Of a DNA stretch of 64,000 nt, positions 52,664 through 61,740 are shown piece by piece (the first letter of the stretch is position 1; each line of letters opens with the position of its first letter). Origin of the DNA: Lactonifactor sp050944855. GTDB lineage: Bacteria; Bacillota; Clostridia; Lachnospirales; Lachnospiraceae. The position numbers and the translations under genes were made by a program. The stretch spans positions 18,851 through 82,850 of the forward strand of contig JBMNRU010000012.1 of NCBI GenBank assembly GCA_050944855.1, read 5' to 3'. The notes beneath the pieces were generated by a model, which was not told the DNA's origin, searched no databases, and saw only the letters and a program-made list of their open reading frames with translations.

Positions 52664-54036
52664 TGGCGAGAGGAAAGAAAAAAGAAACCCTGACACCCGA
52701 AGAACGCTTGCAGGCAGCATTGGTGCCGGAGAGTGAACAGCCGTATGAGGTACCTAAAAATTGGTGCTGGATACGATTAGGCTCATTACTCAGAGAAATA
52801 AAAAATGGAACCACTATTAAACAAGATAAAAGTGCTATAGGATACAAGGTCACACGCATCGAATCTTTACAAAACCAAACTATTGATTTTGACAGATTAG
52901 GTACAATAGTAAATGAGCAAGAAATAAAGGATACAGACTGGTATGGGGCAGGGGATATTGCATTAAGTCATATCAATAGTGCTGAACATGTTGGAAAAAC
53001 GGCTCTCATTAATGCAAATATGCTACCATTAGTTCATGGCATGAACTTATTGAGGTTGCGTTTTTACAGCGAATGTTTTATGCCTTTATTTTTTCAGTAT
53101 TTTTCTCAGTCCTTCCAATATAAAGATGAAATACTTTCACGAATAAATATGGCGGTTAATCAAGTCAGTATAAATCAGAAACAGATTAGTTCTTTGGAAA
53201 TTCCTCTTCCTCCTTTCCCTGAACAACAGCGCATTGTCGACCGCATTGAAAGCCTGTTTGCCAAGCTGGACGAGGCCAAACAAAAAGCGCAGGATGCTCT
53301 GGACAGCTTTGAAACCCGCAAAGCCGCCATCCTCCACAAAGCCTTCACCGGCGAACTCACCGCCCAGTGGAGAAAAGAGCATGGCGTGGGGATGGAGAGT
53401 TGGAAAAAGAGCCGATTTGATGAAGTAGCAACTATTAAAAGCAATTTGGTTAACCCGTTAGATTTTCCAGACCTTCCACATATAGCGCCTGACAATATTG
53501 AGAAGAAGACCGGCGTTTTGCTGGAATATCATACAGTTTCTGAAGATGGCGTAACAAGTGGGAAACATCGTTTTTATCCTGGTCAGATTCTCTATACAAA
53601 AATTCGACCCTATCTTTCCAAAGTGGTCGTAGTAGATTTTAATGGCCTGTGTAGTGCAGATATGTATCCTATTGAAGCAGAAGGAAATGCAAGGTGCTTA
53701 TGGTATTACATGTTATCAGAGGAATTTTTAGAGCAGGCATCATCAGCGGGTTCACGCTCGGTATTGCCAAAGATTAATCAGAAAGAATTATCGGCCTTAA
53801 CAGTTGTTCTTCCTGCTTTAAAAGATGAGCAAGAGGAAATAGTCCGTATTCTTGACGATGTGTTTGCCAAAGAGCAGCAGGCCAAAGAAGCCGCCGAAGG
53901 GGTGCTAGAGCAGATCGACCTCATCAAAAAAACCATCCTCGCCCGTGCCTTCCGCGGCGAGCTGGGCACCAACGATCCCAGCGAGGAGAGCGCGGGGGAG
54001 CTGGTAAAACAGATTTCGAGTTGTAAATTGGGATAA
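52663..54036 (+). CDS. hsdS: HsdS, type I restriction specificity subunit
   Basis: HsdS provides the DNA target specificity of the type I system. The 457-residue protein has two target-recognition domains, after PYEVPKNW (residue about 28) and after SWKKSRFDE (about 246), and two conserved helical spacers (FPEQQRIVDRIESLFAKLD near 185-205 and KDEQEEIVRILDDVFAKEQ near 387-405). The conserved parts are GC-rich, while both recognition domains are AT-rich, a sign of domain exchange. It starts inside the hsdM stop. With hsdM interrupted it should be inactive unless the ICE leaves. Confidence 0.93.
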   Translation: MARGKKKETLTPEERLQAALVPESEQPYEVPKNWCWIRLGSLLREIKNGTTIKQDKSAIGYKVTRIESLQNQTIDFDRLGTIVNEQEIKDTDWYGAGDIALSHINSAEHVGKTALINANMLPLVHGMNLLRLRFYSECFMPLFFQYFSQSFQYKDEILSRINMAVNQVSINQKQISSLEIPLPPFPEQQRIVDRIESLFAKLDEAKQKAQDALDSFETRKAAILHKAFTGELTAQWRKEHGVGMESWKKSRFDEVATIKSNLVNPLDFPDLPHIAPDNIEKKTGVLLEYHTVSEDGVTSGKHRFYPGQILYTKIRPYLSKVVVVDFNGLCSADMYPIEAEGNARCLWYYMLSEEFLEQASSAGSRSVLPKINQKELSALTVVLPALKDEQEEIVRILDDVFAKEQQAKEAAEGVLEQIDLIKKTILARAFRGELGTNDPSEESAGELVKQISSCKLG

Positions 54037-54048
54037 ACTATGTAGTAC

Positions 54049-54089
54049 ATGCGTATGCTAATCAAAAAAGCAATGAGGTGCATACGTAT
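54049..54089. repeat. Inverted repeat between hsdS and the DUF262 gene
   Basis: ATGCGTATGC (54049-54058) and GCATACGTAT (54080-54089) match as inverted arms at 9 of 10 positions. It may be a weak terminator or an operator. The rest of 54090-54291 shows no credible gene. Confidence 0.45.
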
Positions 54090-54291
54090 TATGTATATGG
54101 ATTATTATGTGTATGGAGTTTCACCAATATCGTTCAATACAAAAGTCAGTATATACGAGATTATTGTCGCACGGGAAATAGTGCTATATCAAAAATTTGT
54201 TCCTAAAGCACTACAGTTGCAAGAAACGAGAGTAATTAAAATTGAAAATCTTAAATGTTCGCTGACTGAAATAATAAGGAGATATGGAAAA

Positions 54292-55410
54292 ATGAACACA
54301 AAAGAAAAAGATTATATTGAAGAAATTCAATCTGAAATTGATGATGATTACTCCGACGATTCGCTTTTCAACATTTCATCATGGGGAGCAGATCTTTCTT
54401 TCAGAGAATTGATCAGCATGTATGAGGATGACGAACTGATTAAGCCCGAACTTCAGAGAAAATACGTTTGGGATAAAGTTGAGGCAAGCCGTTTTATTGA
54501 ATCTATTTTGTTGGGTCTGCCTGTGCCAAGTATCTTTCTTGCACAGTCTGGAAGCCAGAGGTTAATTGTAGATGGATACCAGCGAATTATGACTGTCTAT
54601 GACTATATACGAGGAATTTTTTCCGCGGATAAAAAAGTGTTTAAACTGTCCAATTCTGATAAAATCAATGTAAGATGGAGAAACAAAGCATTTTCCGAAC
54701 TATCTACTGATGATCAGCGGAAAATTAAGAGCACTACAATCCATGCCATAATTTTTGAACAGAAGAAACCAGAAAATGACGGTACGAGTTTGTATCAGGT
54801 ATTTGAACGTATTAATACCAGTGGACGCACTCTTACCCCACAGGAAATCCGAAATTGTGTATACCAAGGCTCATTCAATACCATGCTTTTTAAACTCAAT
54901 GAAAATAGAACATGGCGAGAATTGTTTGGTACAGAAGAAGCCGATAGCCGAATGCGTGATCTGGAATATATTCTTCGCTTTTTCACAATGAAAACAGGCG
55001 ATATCTTAGATGCGAAAAGCAAGCAAATTTCCTTGAAGAAATCGTTGAATGATTTTATGAAAACGCATAAAGAGGATAGTCCTGCAGATATTCAGCGGTT
55101 TAAAGATGAGTTTGATACAACTGTACAGCTTGTCTATGACCATATCGGCAAAGATGCATTTAGAAATTATACTCGCGGCAAATTCTCCAAGAAATTTCAT
55201 CCTGCTATTTTCGATGCAATCATGGTTGCGGTATTCTTGATCCATAAACAAGGCATTCCATTTGATGATGTTTCTGAAGAAAAGCATATTGCGCTTCTTG
55301 AGAATCCTGGGTTTAAGGAAGCAACCAGTAAGCGTACCACCGATGTTGAAAATATCCGGAAACGTATTTTCCTTGCTGGAGAAATGTTGTTCGGGGTTGA
55401 TCTCAAATGA
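54292..55410 (+). CDS. DUF262 (GmrS/ParB-like) protein
   Basis: I start at ATG 54292, set by AAGGAG about 10 nt upstream; the longer open frame upstream has no support. The 372-residue protein has the DUF262 N-terminal pattern (ELQRKYVWDKVEASRFIESILLG) and DGYQR at 94-98, a form of the DGQQR nucleotide-binding motif. DUF262 proteins include GmrSD-type and other phage-defence nucleases/NTPases. It overlaps the HEPN gene by 4 nt (ATGA), so they probably act together. Confidence 0.85.
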   Translation: MNTKEKDYIEEIQSEIDDDYSDDSLFNISSWGADLSFRELISMYEDDELIKPELQRKYVWDKVEASRFIESILLGLPVPSIFLAQSGSQRLIVDGYQRIMTVYDYIRGIFSADKKVFKLSNSDKINVRWRNKAFSELSTDDQRKIKSTTIHAIIFEQKKPENDGTSLYQVFERINTSGRTLTPQEIRNCVYQGSFNTMLFKLNENRTWRELFGTEEADSRMRDLEYILRFFTMKTGDILDAKSKQISLKKSLNDFMKTHKEDSPADIQRFKDEFDTTVQLVYDHIGKDAFRNYTRGKFSKKFHPAIFDAIMVAVFLIHKQGIPFDDVSEEKHIALLENPGFKEATSKRTTDVENIRKRIFLAGEMLFGVDLK

Positions 55411-55895
55411 AGCAGGAATTACAGGATATGCTGGACGAGTGTACAGCAGAATTAAATGATATTGAGGCGCGTATCAATGCTTTGCCAGCTTTGGATAAAG
55501 GAAGGCAATATTTTACCAACTACGCACTTATAAAAGCTTGTGGTACAGTTGAATTCGTGTATCGTTCTATTGTTGCAGATCATTTTTCTCAACTGACAAA
55601 CAGTAGAATTGATACATATCTTGATGCGACAATTAGAAAAGGTTCTATGAGTGCGAAGTACGAAATGATGCAGAACTTGCTCGGAAAATTTGATGATCAA
55701 TGGAAAAGAGACTTTCAAAATGCAGTAAAAGCAAGAGCGGATAAAGAGAAATTAATAACTGCATCAAATTCGTTAGTAAATAACAGACATTCTTTTGCAC
55801 ATGGGAAGCCACCGACAGCTACATTTTTAGATATTAAACAATATTACGTAGATGTTGTTGAGCTCATCCGTGTTTTTGATTCAATAGTTCACTAG
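55407..55895 (+). CDS. HEPN-domain RNase-like protein
   Basis: The 162-residue helical protein shows the motif NNRHSFAHG, with Arg127 and His132 spaced as R-x4-H, the catalytic pattern of HEPN RNases. It starts within the DUF262 stop codon. The pair looks like an abortive-infection or toxin module placed in the type I locus; this function is inferred from families and coupling. Confidence 0.8.
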   Translation: MKQELQDMLDECTAELNDIEARINALPALDKGRQYFTNYALIKACGTVEFVYRSIVADHFSQLTNSRIDTYLDATIRKGSMSAKYEMMQNLLGKFDDQWKRDFQNAVKARADKEKLITASNSLVNNRHSFAHGKPPTATFLDIKQYYVDVVELIRVFDSIVH

Positions 55896-55971
55896 ATTGC
55901 ATATTGCAGATTTACAAGAAACCTATAATAAGTAAATATAGAAAAAAAGACTAGAGTATGTTATAATATTT

Positions 55972-56079
55972 CTAAATCGTCCAATCGTTCATCTCAAGCA
56001 AAACCCCTGATAGGGTGGCACGGATAGATTTTTGATAGCAAAAGTCCCAATAGACCTTAGGATAAAAGGATAATCTGCA
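55972..56079 (-). pseudogene. Possible gene remnant, minus strand
   Basis: On the minus strand 36 codons are open, ending in DFCYQKSIRATLSGVLLEMN and a TAG stop (55972-55974). The peptide looks coherent but is short. The interval 55896-56677 otherwise holds a promoter-like TATAAT near 55961, a terminator and another possible remnant. Confidence 0.25.
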
Positions 56080-56208
56080 TTAAATGAAACCACGACGAAT
56101 CAAATCCTCTATACAAAAAAGTTTAGAAATGGATTTGACTCATTGACTTGCTGCATAAAGAGTAAAATATCTGTTTGCATCGTAATATACCTATATCTAC
56201 GTGCGAAT

Positions 56209-56259
56209 AAAAATCCCATAGATTTCATTCCTTAATAAGATGATATCTATGGGATTTTT
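56209..56259. terminator. Strong bidirectional terminator
   Basis: AAAAATCCCATAGAT (56209-56223) and ATCTATGGGATTTTT (56245-56259) are perfect 15-nt arms around a 21-nt loop, with A and T tracts on both sides. Confidence 0.85.
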
Positions 56260-56340
56260 GTGTTTTCATGTTCTGTGAAATATACAAAATGAAGCAGAGG
56301 CATATATAATCCCCCGTCCCGCCGCAGCGACAGACCCCTG

Positions 56341-56581
56341 TTAATTCATTTTTGATTTCTTCCGGTTATACAGCTTCTTGCACTGTGTACTGCAAAAAGC
56401 AGAGTCGGACTGGCTGATCTACAACCATCTGCTGTACTATATCGAGTTGATTTTGAATGGTGATACTGTCATCGATCTAAAAAGCGTCAGCTATATGGGC
56501 GATGAGGTTAAATATATCAATAACAAAAACCTGATGATACCATATTCGCTTCTTTTTTCTATTTATCATATATTGTTGTAA
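56341..56581. pseudogene. Gene debris in the hsd / mannosidase gap
   Basis: The minus strand reads SDSAFCSTQCKKLYNRKKS and a stop at 56341-56343, resembling the end of a Cys-containing DNA-binding protein. The plus strand 56378-56581 encodes an overlapping 67-codon frame with a coherent part LYYIELILNGDTVIDLKS. The two overlap and neither has a proper start, so the region looks like a recombination scar with fragments. Confidence 0.3.
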
Positions 56582-56617
56582 CATACACAACCAAAGTCAC
56601 AAAAATTACTGGTTTTG

Positions 56618-56646
56618 TTGAATTGAATAAATGAGAATGCTATAAT
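56618..56646 (+). promoter_or_regulatory. Promoter of the alpha-mannosidase gene
   Basis: TTGAAT (56618-56623) and TATAAT (56641-56646) lie 17 bp apart, 32 nt before the start codon. Confidence 0.7.
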
Positions 56647-56677
56647 AAATATGTATATCAACAGGGGAGGTCGTGCT

Positions 56678-59600
56678 ATGCAACCGGAATGGAAAAGCCG
56701 ATTGGATCACTGGATCCACACATTAAAACAAGATTTTTATGAACCTTTAGGGGAGATTGATTTTCAGGGGTTTTTGACATTTGATCAACTCAGCGTTCAG
56801 CAAGCAATGGATAGAACAGACTATGTTCCTATGCCTGCAGGAACCCGTTGGGGGGAAGAATGGCAGTATGCCTGGATGAGAGGAGAAATTGTACTTCCTG
56901 AGAAAGCCAAGGGACATCGGATTGTAATGAATTTGGATCCAGGAGGAGAAAGTACTCTTTTTGTAAATGGACAAGAATTTGGTGCCTGTCGTGCTGCGTG
57001 GGTAAATATTCCCCACCATTTCTATGTAGACCAGACTTTGAGTGAGGATGGAACACCGGGAGAGCGTTTTGAGATAATGGCGGAAGTTTACGGAGGACAC
57101 TTTATTCCCCAGTCTCCTTTGGGCGGATGTTCTACAGGTCCTGTCCGACCAGGGGATTATCTGCCACCTGATCCAAAGCAGCCTCGTACTTGTGTGGGTG
57201 TTAGTACTTTTGGTATCTGGCATGAGACAGCTTATCAGCTTTGGCTGGATGTGCAGATGCTTCGGGAAATTATGGAAATGGGTGACCAGAATTCTCTGCG
57301 CACTCAAAAAATTGAAGAAGCCCTGCAGCAGTTTACTTTGACTGTAGATTTTGAGCAGTCTTTGGAAGGACGTCTGAAAGATTATAAGACTGCCCGTGAG
57401 CAGCTGCGGCCTTTGATGGATGCGCATAACGGAAGCACTGCACCGGATATTTACGCCATTGGGAACGCCCATTTGGATGTAGCATGGCTGTGGCCTTTGC
57501 AGGAAACTGAGCGGAAAACAGCTCGGACCTTTGCCCAGCAGCTGCGGCTGATGGAAGAATATCCGGAATATAAATTCCTCCAAAGCCAGCCTCACTTGTA
57601 CTGGATGTGCATGCAGCGCTATCCTAAGCTGTATGAGAAAATCAAGCAGAAAATTCGGGAAGGCCAGTGGATTGCGGATGGCGCAATGTGGGTGGAACCA
57701 GATACCAATATGACCAGTGGAGAATCCCTCATCCGTCAGTTGGTGCACGGCAAAAAGTTCTATCAGCAGGAATTTGGTGTGGACTGTCGTCTTCTTTGGC
57801 TGCCGGATACTTTTGGGTATACAGCAGCACTGCCCCAGATTTTGAAAGGCTGCGGGGTAGACTATCTGACTACACAGAAAATTTTCTGGAACTATAATGG
57901 TTCTGACCCGTTCCCTTATCATTATTTTACCTGGCAGGGAATGGACGGCAGTGAAATTAAAAGTTTTCTGCATATGGAATATGAATCCAAAGTCAATGCC
58001 GCTACGATTATAGATAAATGGAATCATCGGGTTCAGCGGAAAAATATGGATGCGTTTCTGTTGCCATTTGGTTATGGTGACGGCGGAGGCGGTCCAACCC
58101 GGGATGACGTGGAACAGATTCTCCGAGAAAAAGATATTGAAGGAGTACCGAAAGTTCATTTTGATTCTCCTGTTGTATTTTTCCACGATATGGAGAAAAA
58201 ACATCTTCCGGAAAATCGGTATGTAGGGGAATTGTATTTCCAGTGCCATCGGGGAACCTATACCACTCAGGCCTCTGTCAAATGGGGAAATCGAAAGAGC
58301 GAGTTGTCTCTGCGTGAAACAGAATTTTGGGCTTCCGCTGCATCTGCGCTCAAACAGGAGAAATATCCTTTGGCACAGCTGGATACGTTGTGGAAAGATG
58401 TTCTGCTCAATCAATTCCACGATATTCTTCCAGGAAGCTCCATTGCCCGGGTATATGAAGAGGCTTCCAAACTGTATGAGCAGGTTCTTTCTCAGTCCAG
58501 CGAACTGGTACATCATGCACGCAGTGCGTTCCCTTATGCCAAAGATGGGATTACCGTATACAACTCATTAAGCTGGGATCGCCGTGCTCTGGTGCAGCTG
58601 CCCAAAGAATATCGTCAGGGTGCCCAGGATAGTCTGGGAAACAATATTCCCACTCAGCCTAATGAACAAGGCACCATTGCTCTGGTAACTGTACCTAGCT
58701 GTGGTTTTACCAGTTTGACTCCTTATGCGGCAGAGAAACCAGAACAGCTTGTTACAGTTACTCAAACGCCGGATGGAGTGGTGTTAGAAAACAGACTGAT
58801 TCGAGTCGTAATCAATGCCGCTGGAGAAATCAGCTCCTTACTGGATAAAGAGACCGGTCATCAGAGAATCAGTGGTTCGGCCAATGTAATGAAAATGTTC
58901 AAGGATGTTCCCCGTAAGTTTGACGCATGGGATATCGACAGTATGTATGAGTTAAGTCCTGTAGAACTTTCCCAGGATACAGAACAGAAGATTGTGCTGG
59001 AAGGTCCGCTGAAATGCAGTGTATCTGTAACACGGAAATTGCATGATTCTATGATGACGCAAGTAATTTCTCTGGAAGCGGAAAGCCGCAGAGTGGACTT
59101 TGAAACAGAAATCCAATGGAATGAGCTGCATAAACTGCTGAAAGTCAGTTTCCCTACTGGTATTCGGGCGGAACAGGCTTACAATGAAATGCAGTTTGGG
59201 TATGTGGAACGTCCAACCCATCGTTCCAGACCGTATGACGCAGACCGCTTTGAAGTGTGCAATCATCGCTATACAGCATTGTGTGACCAAAATCAGGGTG
59301 CGGCTGTACTCAATGAAAGCAAGTACGGCGTCAGCATGATGGGGGATGCCATTGAACTGACCCTTTTGAGAGCAGCTACCTGTCCGGAAATGGCTGCTGA
59401 CAATGGACTTCATCATTTTACATACAGTTATTATGTATATAATGGCAGTTTCCTGGAAAGTGATGTGGTTCGTCAGGGATATGAACTGAATGTTCCTGCA
59501 GGGATCGAAGCCGGCAATAGCGGAACATTATCCCTGTTCTCCGTCAGCTGTCCAAATGTGATTCTGGAAACAGTAAAGGCAGCTGAGGATGGTTCCGGTG

Positions 59601-59791
59601 ATTTGATTGTTCGTTTGTATGAGAGCAAGCGTGCAGATACAGACGCGATAGTCACGATCAATCTGCCGTATGAAAGTGTCGTTCTGTGCGATATGATGGA
59701 AAATCCTGTAGAGGAAATCAACAGCAACGATCATCAGGTAGCGCTGCATTTCCATACCTTTGAAGTGAAAACCCTGCGCATTCATTTGTAA
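56678..59791 (+). CDS. GH38 alpha-mannosidase
   Basis: I chose ATG 56678 because AGGGGAGG lies at 56663-56670. The 1037-residue enzyme hydrolyses alpha-mannosides, probably from host N-glycans, in the cytoplasm, as there is no signal peptide. The GH38 catalytic domain has NAHLDVAWLWP, with the metal ligands His265 and Asp267, and LWLPDTFGY with the nucleophile Asp377. C-terminal beta-domains follow. It stands alone with its own promoter and terminator. Length and motifs match bacterial GH38 enzymes. Confidence 0.93.
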   Translation: MQPEWKSRLDHWIHTLKQDFYEPLGEIDFQGFLTFDQLSVQQAMDRTDYVPMPAGTRWGEEWQYAWMRGEIVLPEKAKGHRIVMNLDPGGESTLFVNGQEFGACRAAWVNIPHHFYVDQTLSEDGTPGERFEIMAEVYGGHFIPQSPLGGCSTGPVRPGDYLPPDPKQPRTCVGVSTFGIWHETAYQLWLDVQMLREIMEMGDQNSLRTQKIEEALQQFTLTVDFEQSLEGRLKDYKTAREQLRPLMDAHNGSTAPDIYAIGNAHLDVAWLWPLQETERKTARTFAQQLRLMEEYPEYKFLQSQPHLYWMCMQRYPKLYEKIKQKIREGQWIADGAMWVEPDTNMTSGESLIRQLVHGKKFYQQEFGVDCRLLWLPDTFGYTAALPQILKGCGVDYLTTQKIFWNYNGSDPFPYHYFTWQGMDGSEIKSFLHMEYESKVNAATIIDKWNHRVQRKNMDAFLLPFGYGDGGGGPTRDDVEQILREKDIEGVPKVHFDSPVVFFHDMEKKHLPENRYVGELYFQCHRGTYTTQASVKWGNRKSELSLRETEFWASAASALKQEKYPLAQLDTLWKDVLLNQFHDILPGSSIARVYEEASKLYEQVLSQSSELVHHARSAFPYAKDGITVYNSLSWDRRALVQLPKEYRQGAQDSLGNNIPTQPNEQGTIALVTVPSCGFTSLTPYAAEKPEQLVTVTQTPDGVVLENRLIRVVINAAGEISSLLDKETGHQRISGSANVMKMFKDVPRKFDAWDIDSMYELSPVELSQDTEQKIVLEGPLKCSVSVTRKLHDSMMTQVISLEAESRRVDFETEIQWNELHKLLKVSFPTGIRAEQAYNEMQFGYVERPTHRSRPYDADRFEVCNHRYTALCDQNQGAAVLNESKYGVSMMGDAIELTLLRAATCPEMAADNGLHHFTYSYYVYNGSFLESDVVRQGYELNVPAGIEAGNSGTLSLFSVSCPNVILETVKAAEDGSGDLIVRLYESKRADTDAIVTINLPYESVVLCDMMENPVEEINSNDHQVALHFHTFEVKTLRIHL

Positions 59792-59848
59792 TTTACACAG
59801 TCAGATTTTGATTGGTTTTCCATTTGCAACATATGAAATCGATACAAG

Positions 59849-59893
59849 CAAGCCCAACAGCCACGGTAAATGACTGTTGGGCTTGTTTTTTTG
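59849..59893 (+). terminator. Terminator of the alpha-mannosidase gene
   Basis: CAAGCCCAACAG (59849-59860) pairs with CTGTTGGGCTTG (59874-59885), followed by a run of T. Confidence 0.85.
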
Positions 59894-59956
59894 TTGCCCA
59901 TCGCAGATAGTCCAGGGGTGTGCCCTGATTTTGGCAAACCCCCACTACCCGCAGCC

Positions 59957-59985
59957 TTGCAGCTCTACGAAAATTCGTATATAAT
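59957..59985 (+). promoter_or_regulatory. Promoter of the LuxR-type regulator
   Basis: TTGCAG (59957-59962) and TATAAT (59980-59985) are 17 bp apart. The stretch TATAATGAAAAT recurs in the region before the next gene (61326-61337). Confidence 0.6.
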
Positions 59986-60040
59986 GAAAATAGTGATAAA
60001 CGCACAAACCATAAGCAACCCACATACAGGAGGTGTGAGC

Positions 60041-61243
60041 ATGGAAGGTTATTTGTCAATTCGGGAAGCGGCGAAAAAATGGGGCGTATCAGAGCGCCGG
60101 ATTAACCAGTATTGTTCGGAGGGGCGCATCCCCGGTGCGGAGCGGTTCGGCGGCTCCTGGGCGATTCCTGAAAATGCGGAAAAGCCCGGAGATCCCCGCA
60201 AACAGAAAAAGCTAACCGTACCCCCAAAACCCCAAAAAGCGCCGGAACTATTCCCTGGCTTTATGCCTCTAATGAATACACCTTTTGAGCCGGGGCGCTG
60301 TGTACAAACCATTGAGAAAATGAAAGCTGGGCCGAAAAAGGATATTGCTCTGGCAGAGTACCACTATTTCAGCGGTCAGGCAGAAAAAGCCATGGGGGAA
60401 ACCGAACCCTATCTCACTGCGTCGGATGCAGCCGTCCGCCTTTCAGCATGCTGGATTTTTGCTTACTCCTGCCTGACCATGGGACGGATTGACCATGCCC
60501 GCAACGCTTTGCAAGAGATCAAACGAACTTTGGCAGATGGGGGAAAAACCGCATCCCCAGTTCGTGCCATGGAGGCCTTTGTCGCATTTGGGGCAGTGGT
60601 GCTGCTGCACCTGCCGCTGCCGGAGGAAATCCCGCCAACTGAGGCATTTTTGCCGCTGCTTCCGCCTGGTCTGCGAGCCTTTGCGCTGTATGTGCAGGCA
60701 CACTATCTCTATCTGAAAGAGGAATACGCCCTCAGCGCCGGAATGGTGGAGGCAACCCTTGCCATGGGGGCGTCTGCGTACCCTATCTCCGCCATCTATC
60801 TGCATTTGGTGGCGGTGATGGATTACATGAGCATGAAACAGACCGACCGCGCCCAGGAGCATCTTTTGGCGGCGTGGGAGATTGCCCGCCCGGATCATTT
60901 GATTGAAGGCTTTGGGGAACATCACGGATTGTTAGGCGGTATGCTGGAGGCGACCATCAAACCAAAATGGCCGGAAGATTTCAAAAAAATGATCGACATC
61001 ACCTATCGTTTCTCTTCCGGCTGGCGTAGAGTTCATAACCCCATTACTGGCCACAATGTGGCGGACGATCTGACCACGACCGAGTTTGCCATTTCCATGC
61101 TGGCTGCCCGCGGCTGGACAACCCCGGAGATTGCGGAATACCTGAATATTTCGGCAAATACGGTGAAAGACCATATCTCGGAGGCTATAAAAAAACTGCA
61201 GGTGAAAAACCGGAAAGATCTGAAAAAATATATGCTTCAATAG
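60041..61243 (+). CDS. Regulator with N-terminal MerR-like and C-terminal LuxR-type helix-turn-helix
   Basis: I start at ATG 60041, set by AGGAGGTG. Residues 1-45 (YLSIREAAKKWGVSERRINQYC) are an excisionase/MerR-type DNA-binding domain. A helical, TPR-like middle (about 80-330) follows. The end (GWTTPEIAEYLNISANTVKDH) is a LuxR-type helix-turn-helix. Two DNA-binding domains in one 400-residue protein are unusual. It precedes a large surface protein gene and may regulate it. Confidence 0.85.
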   Translation: MEGYLSIREAAKKWGVSERRINQYCSEGRIPGAERFGGSWAIPENAEKPGDPRKQKKLTVPPKPQKAPELFPGFMPLMNTPFEPGRCVQTIEKMKAGPKKDIALAEYHYFSGQAEKAMGETEPYLTASDAAVRLSACWIFAYSCLTMGRIDHARNALQEIKRTLADGGKTASPVRAMEAFVAFGAVVLLHLPLPEEIPPTEAFLPLLPPGLRAFALYVQAHYLYLKEEYALSAGMVEATLAMGASAYPISAIYLHLVAVMDYMSMKQTDRAQEHLLAAWEIARPDHLIEGFGEHHGLLGGMLEATIKPKWPEDFKKMIDITYRFSSGWRRVHNPITGHNVADDLTTTEFAISMLAARGWTTPEIAEYLNISANTVKDHISEAIKKLQVKNRKDLKKYMLQ

Positions 61244-61325
61244 GAGGAAAATCCCTGTAAAAACCCCTGTGATCCCCCCATTTTAAGGGGTCAAATGGGT
61301 GATAGAAATCCTGCTTTTGTTTCGG

Positions 61326-61331
61326 TATAAT
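61326..61331 (+). promoter_or_regulatory. Possible -10 box before the surface-protein gene
   Basis: TATAAT at 61326-61331 begins a stretch TATAATGAAAAT shared with the regulator promoter at 59980-59991. The -35 region is weak, which would fit activation by a regulator. Confidence 0.45.
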
Positions 61332-61408
61332 GAAAATGTAGTGTTTTGACAGATACACAAAACCAAGGCGGCATTTACATTTGTCGGAAAGAAAGCGGGG
61401 AAGCAGGA

Positions 61409-61543
61409 TGAAAGCTTACAGAAAAGGTCTGGAAAACTGGGGTTTAATCCCTATTATGAAACAGTCAGACAGGGCAAGCCTGTCCTGTTTTTCTGCGCAC
61501 AATTTAATAAGGTCCGAAAGGGCGCACTGGGTTCACGGTTGAT
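61409..61543 (+). CDS. Possible small leader peptide
   Basis: ATG 61409 opens a frame of 44 codons starting MKAYRKGLENWGLIP, after GGGGAAGCAGG. It contains the hairpin at 61468-61484. It could be a leader peptide or be spurious. The rest of 61244-61740 holds only noncoding leader as far as I can see. Confidence 0.25.
61468..61491 (+). terminator. Attenuator-like hairpin in the leader
   Basis: GACAGG (61468-61473) pairs with CCTGTC (61479-61484), and CTGTTTTT follows. It lies 250 nt before the surface-protein gene and could attenuate its transcription. Confidence 0.5.
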
Positions 61544-61740
61544 TGGTGGGCATGGTGCGCCCTGTTTCTGTTTTGACAGAACCTGGGTTTTGGGGAGGAG
61601 GTGTCCGCAGAGGGGGTCGCCGGCAAGTTTGTGTTTTGGTTTGATACCCTTGGGAGGAAAACGGGAGAATGAAACATGAAAAAAGACGCTCCGGTCAGGA
61701 AATTTTCGCCTGTTGTCGGGGCAAAGAAGGAGGAATGAAC

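Noticed and set aside
51995..52720. A 241-codon minus-strand frame across the right ICE junction
   Set aside because: It is antisense to the 3' hsdM part and only exists by virtue of GC-rich codon bias.
54049..54291. N-terminal extension of the DUF262 protein
   Set aside because: The extra 81 codons lack a ribosome binding site and conserved domain features; ATG 54292 has one.
56747..58516. A 589-codon open frame on the minus strand
   Set aside because: It is antisense to the well-supported GH38 gene, lacks recognisable domains, and its amino acid composition is that of a shadow frame.
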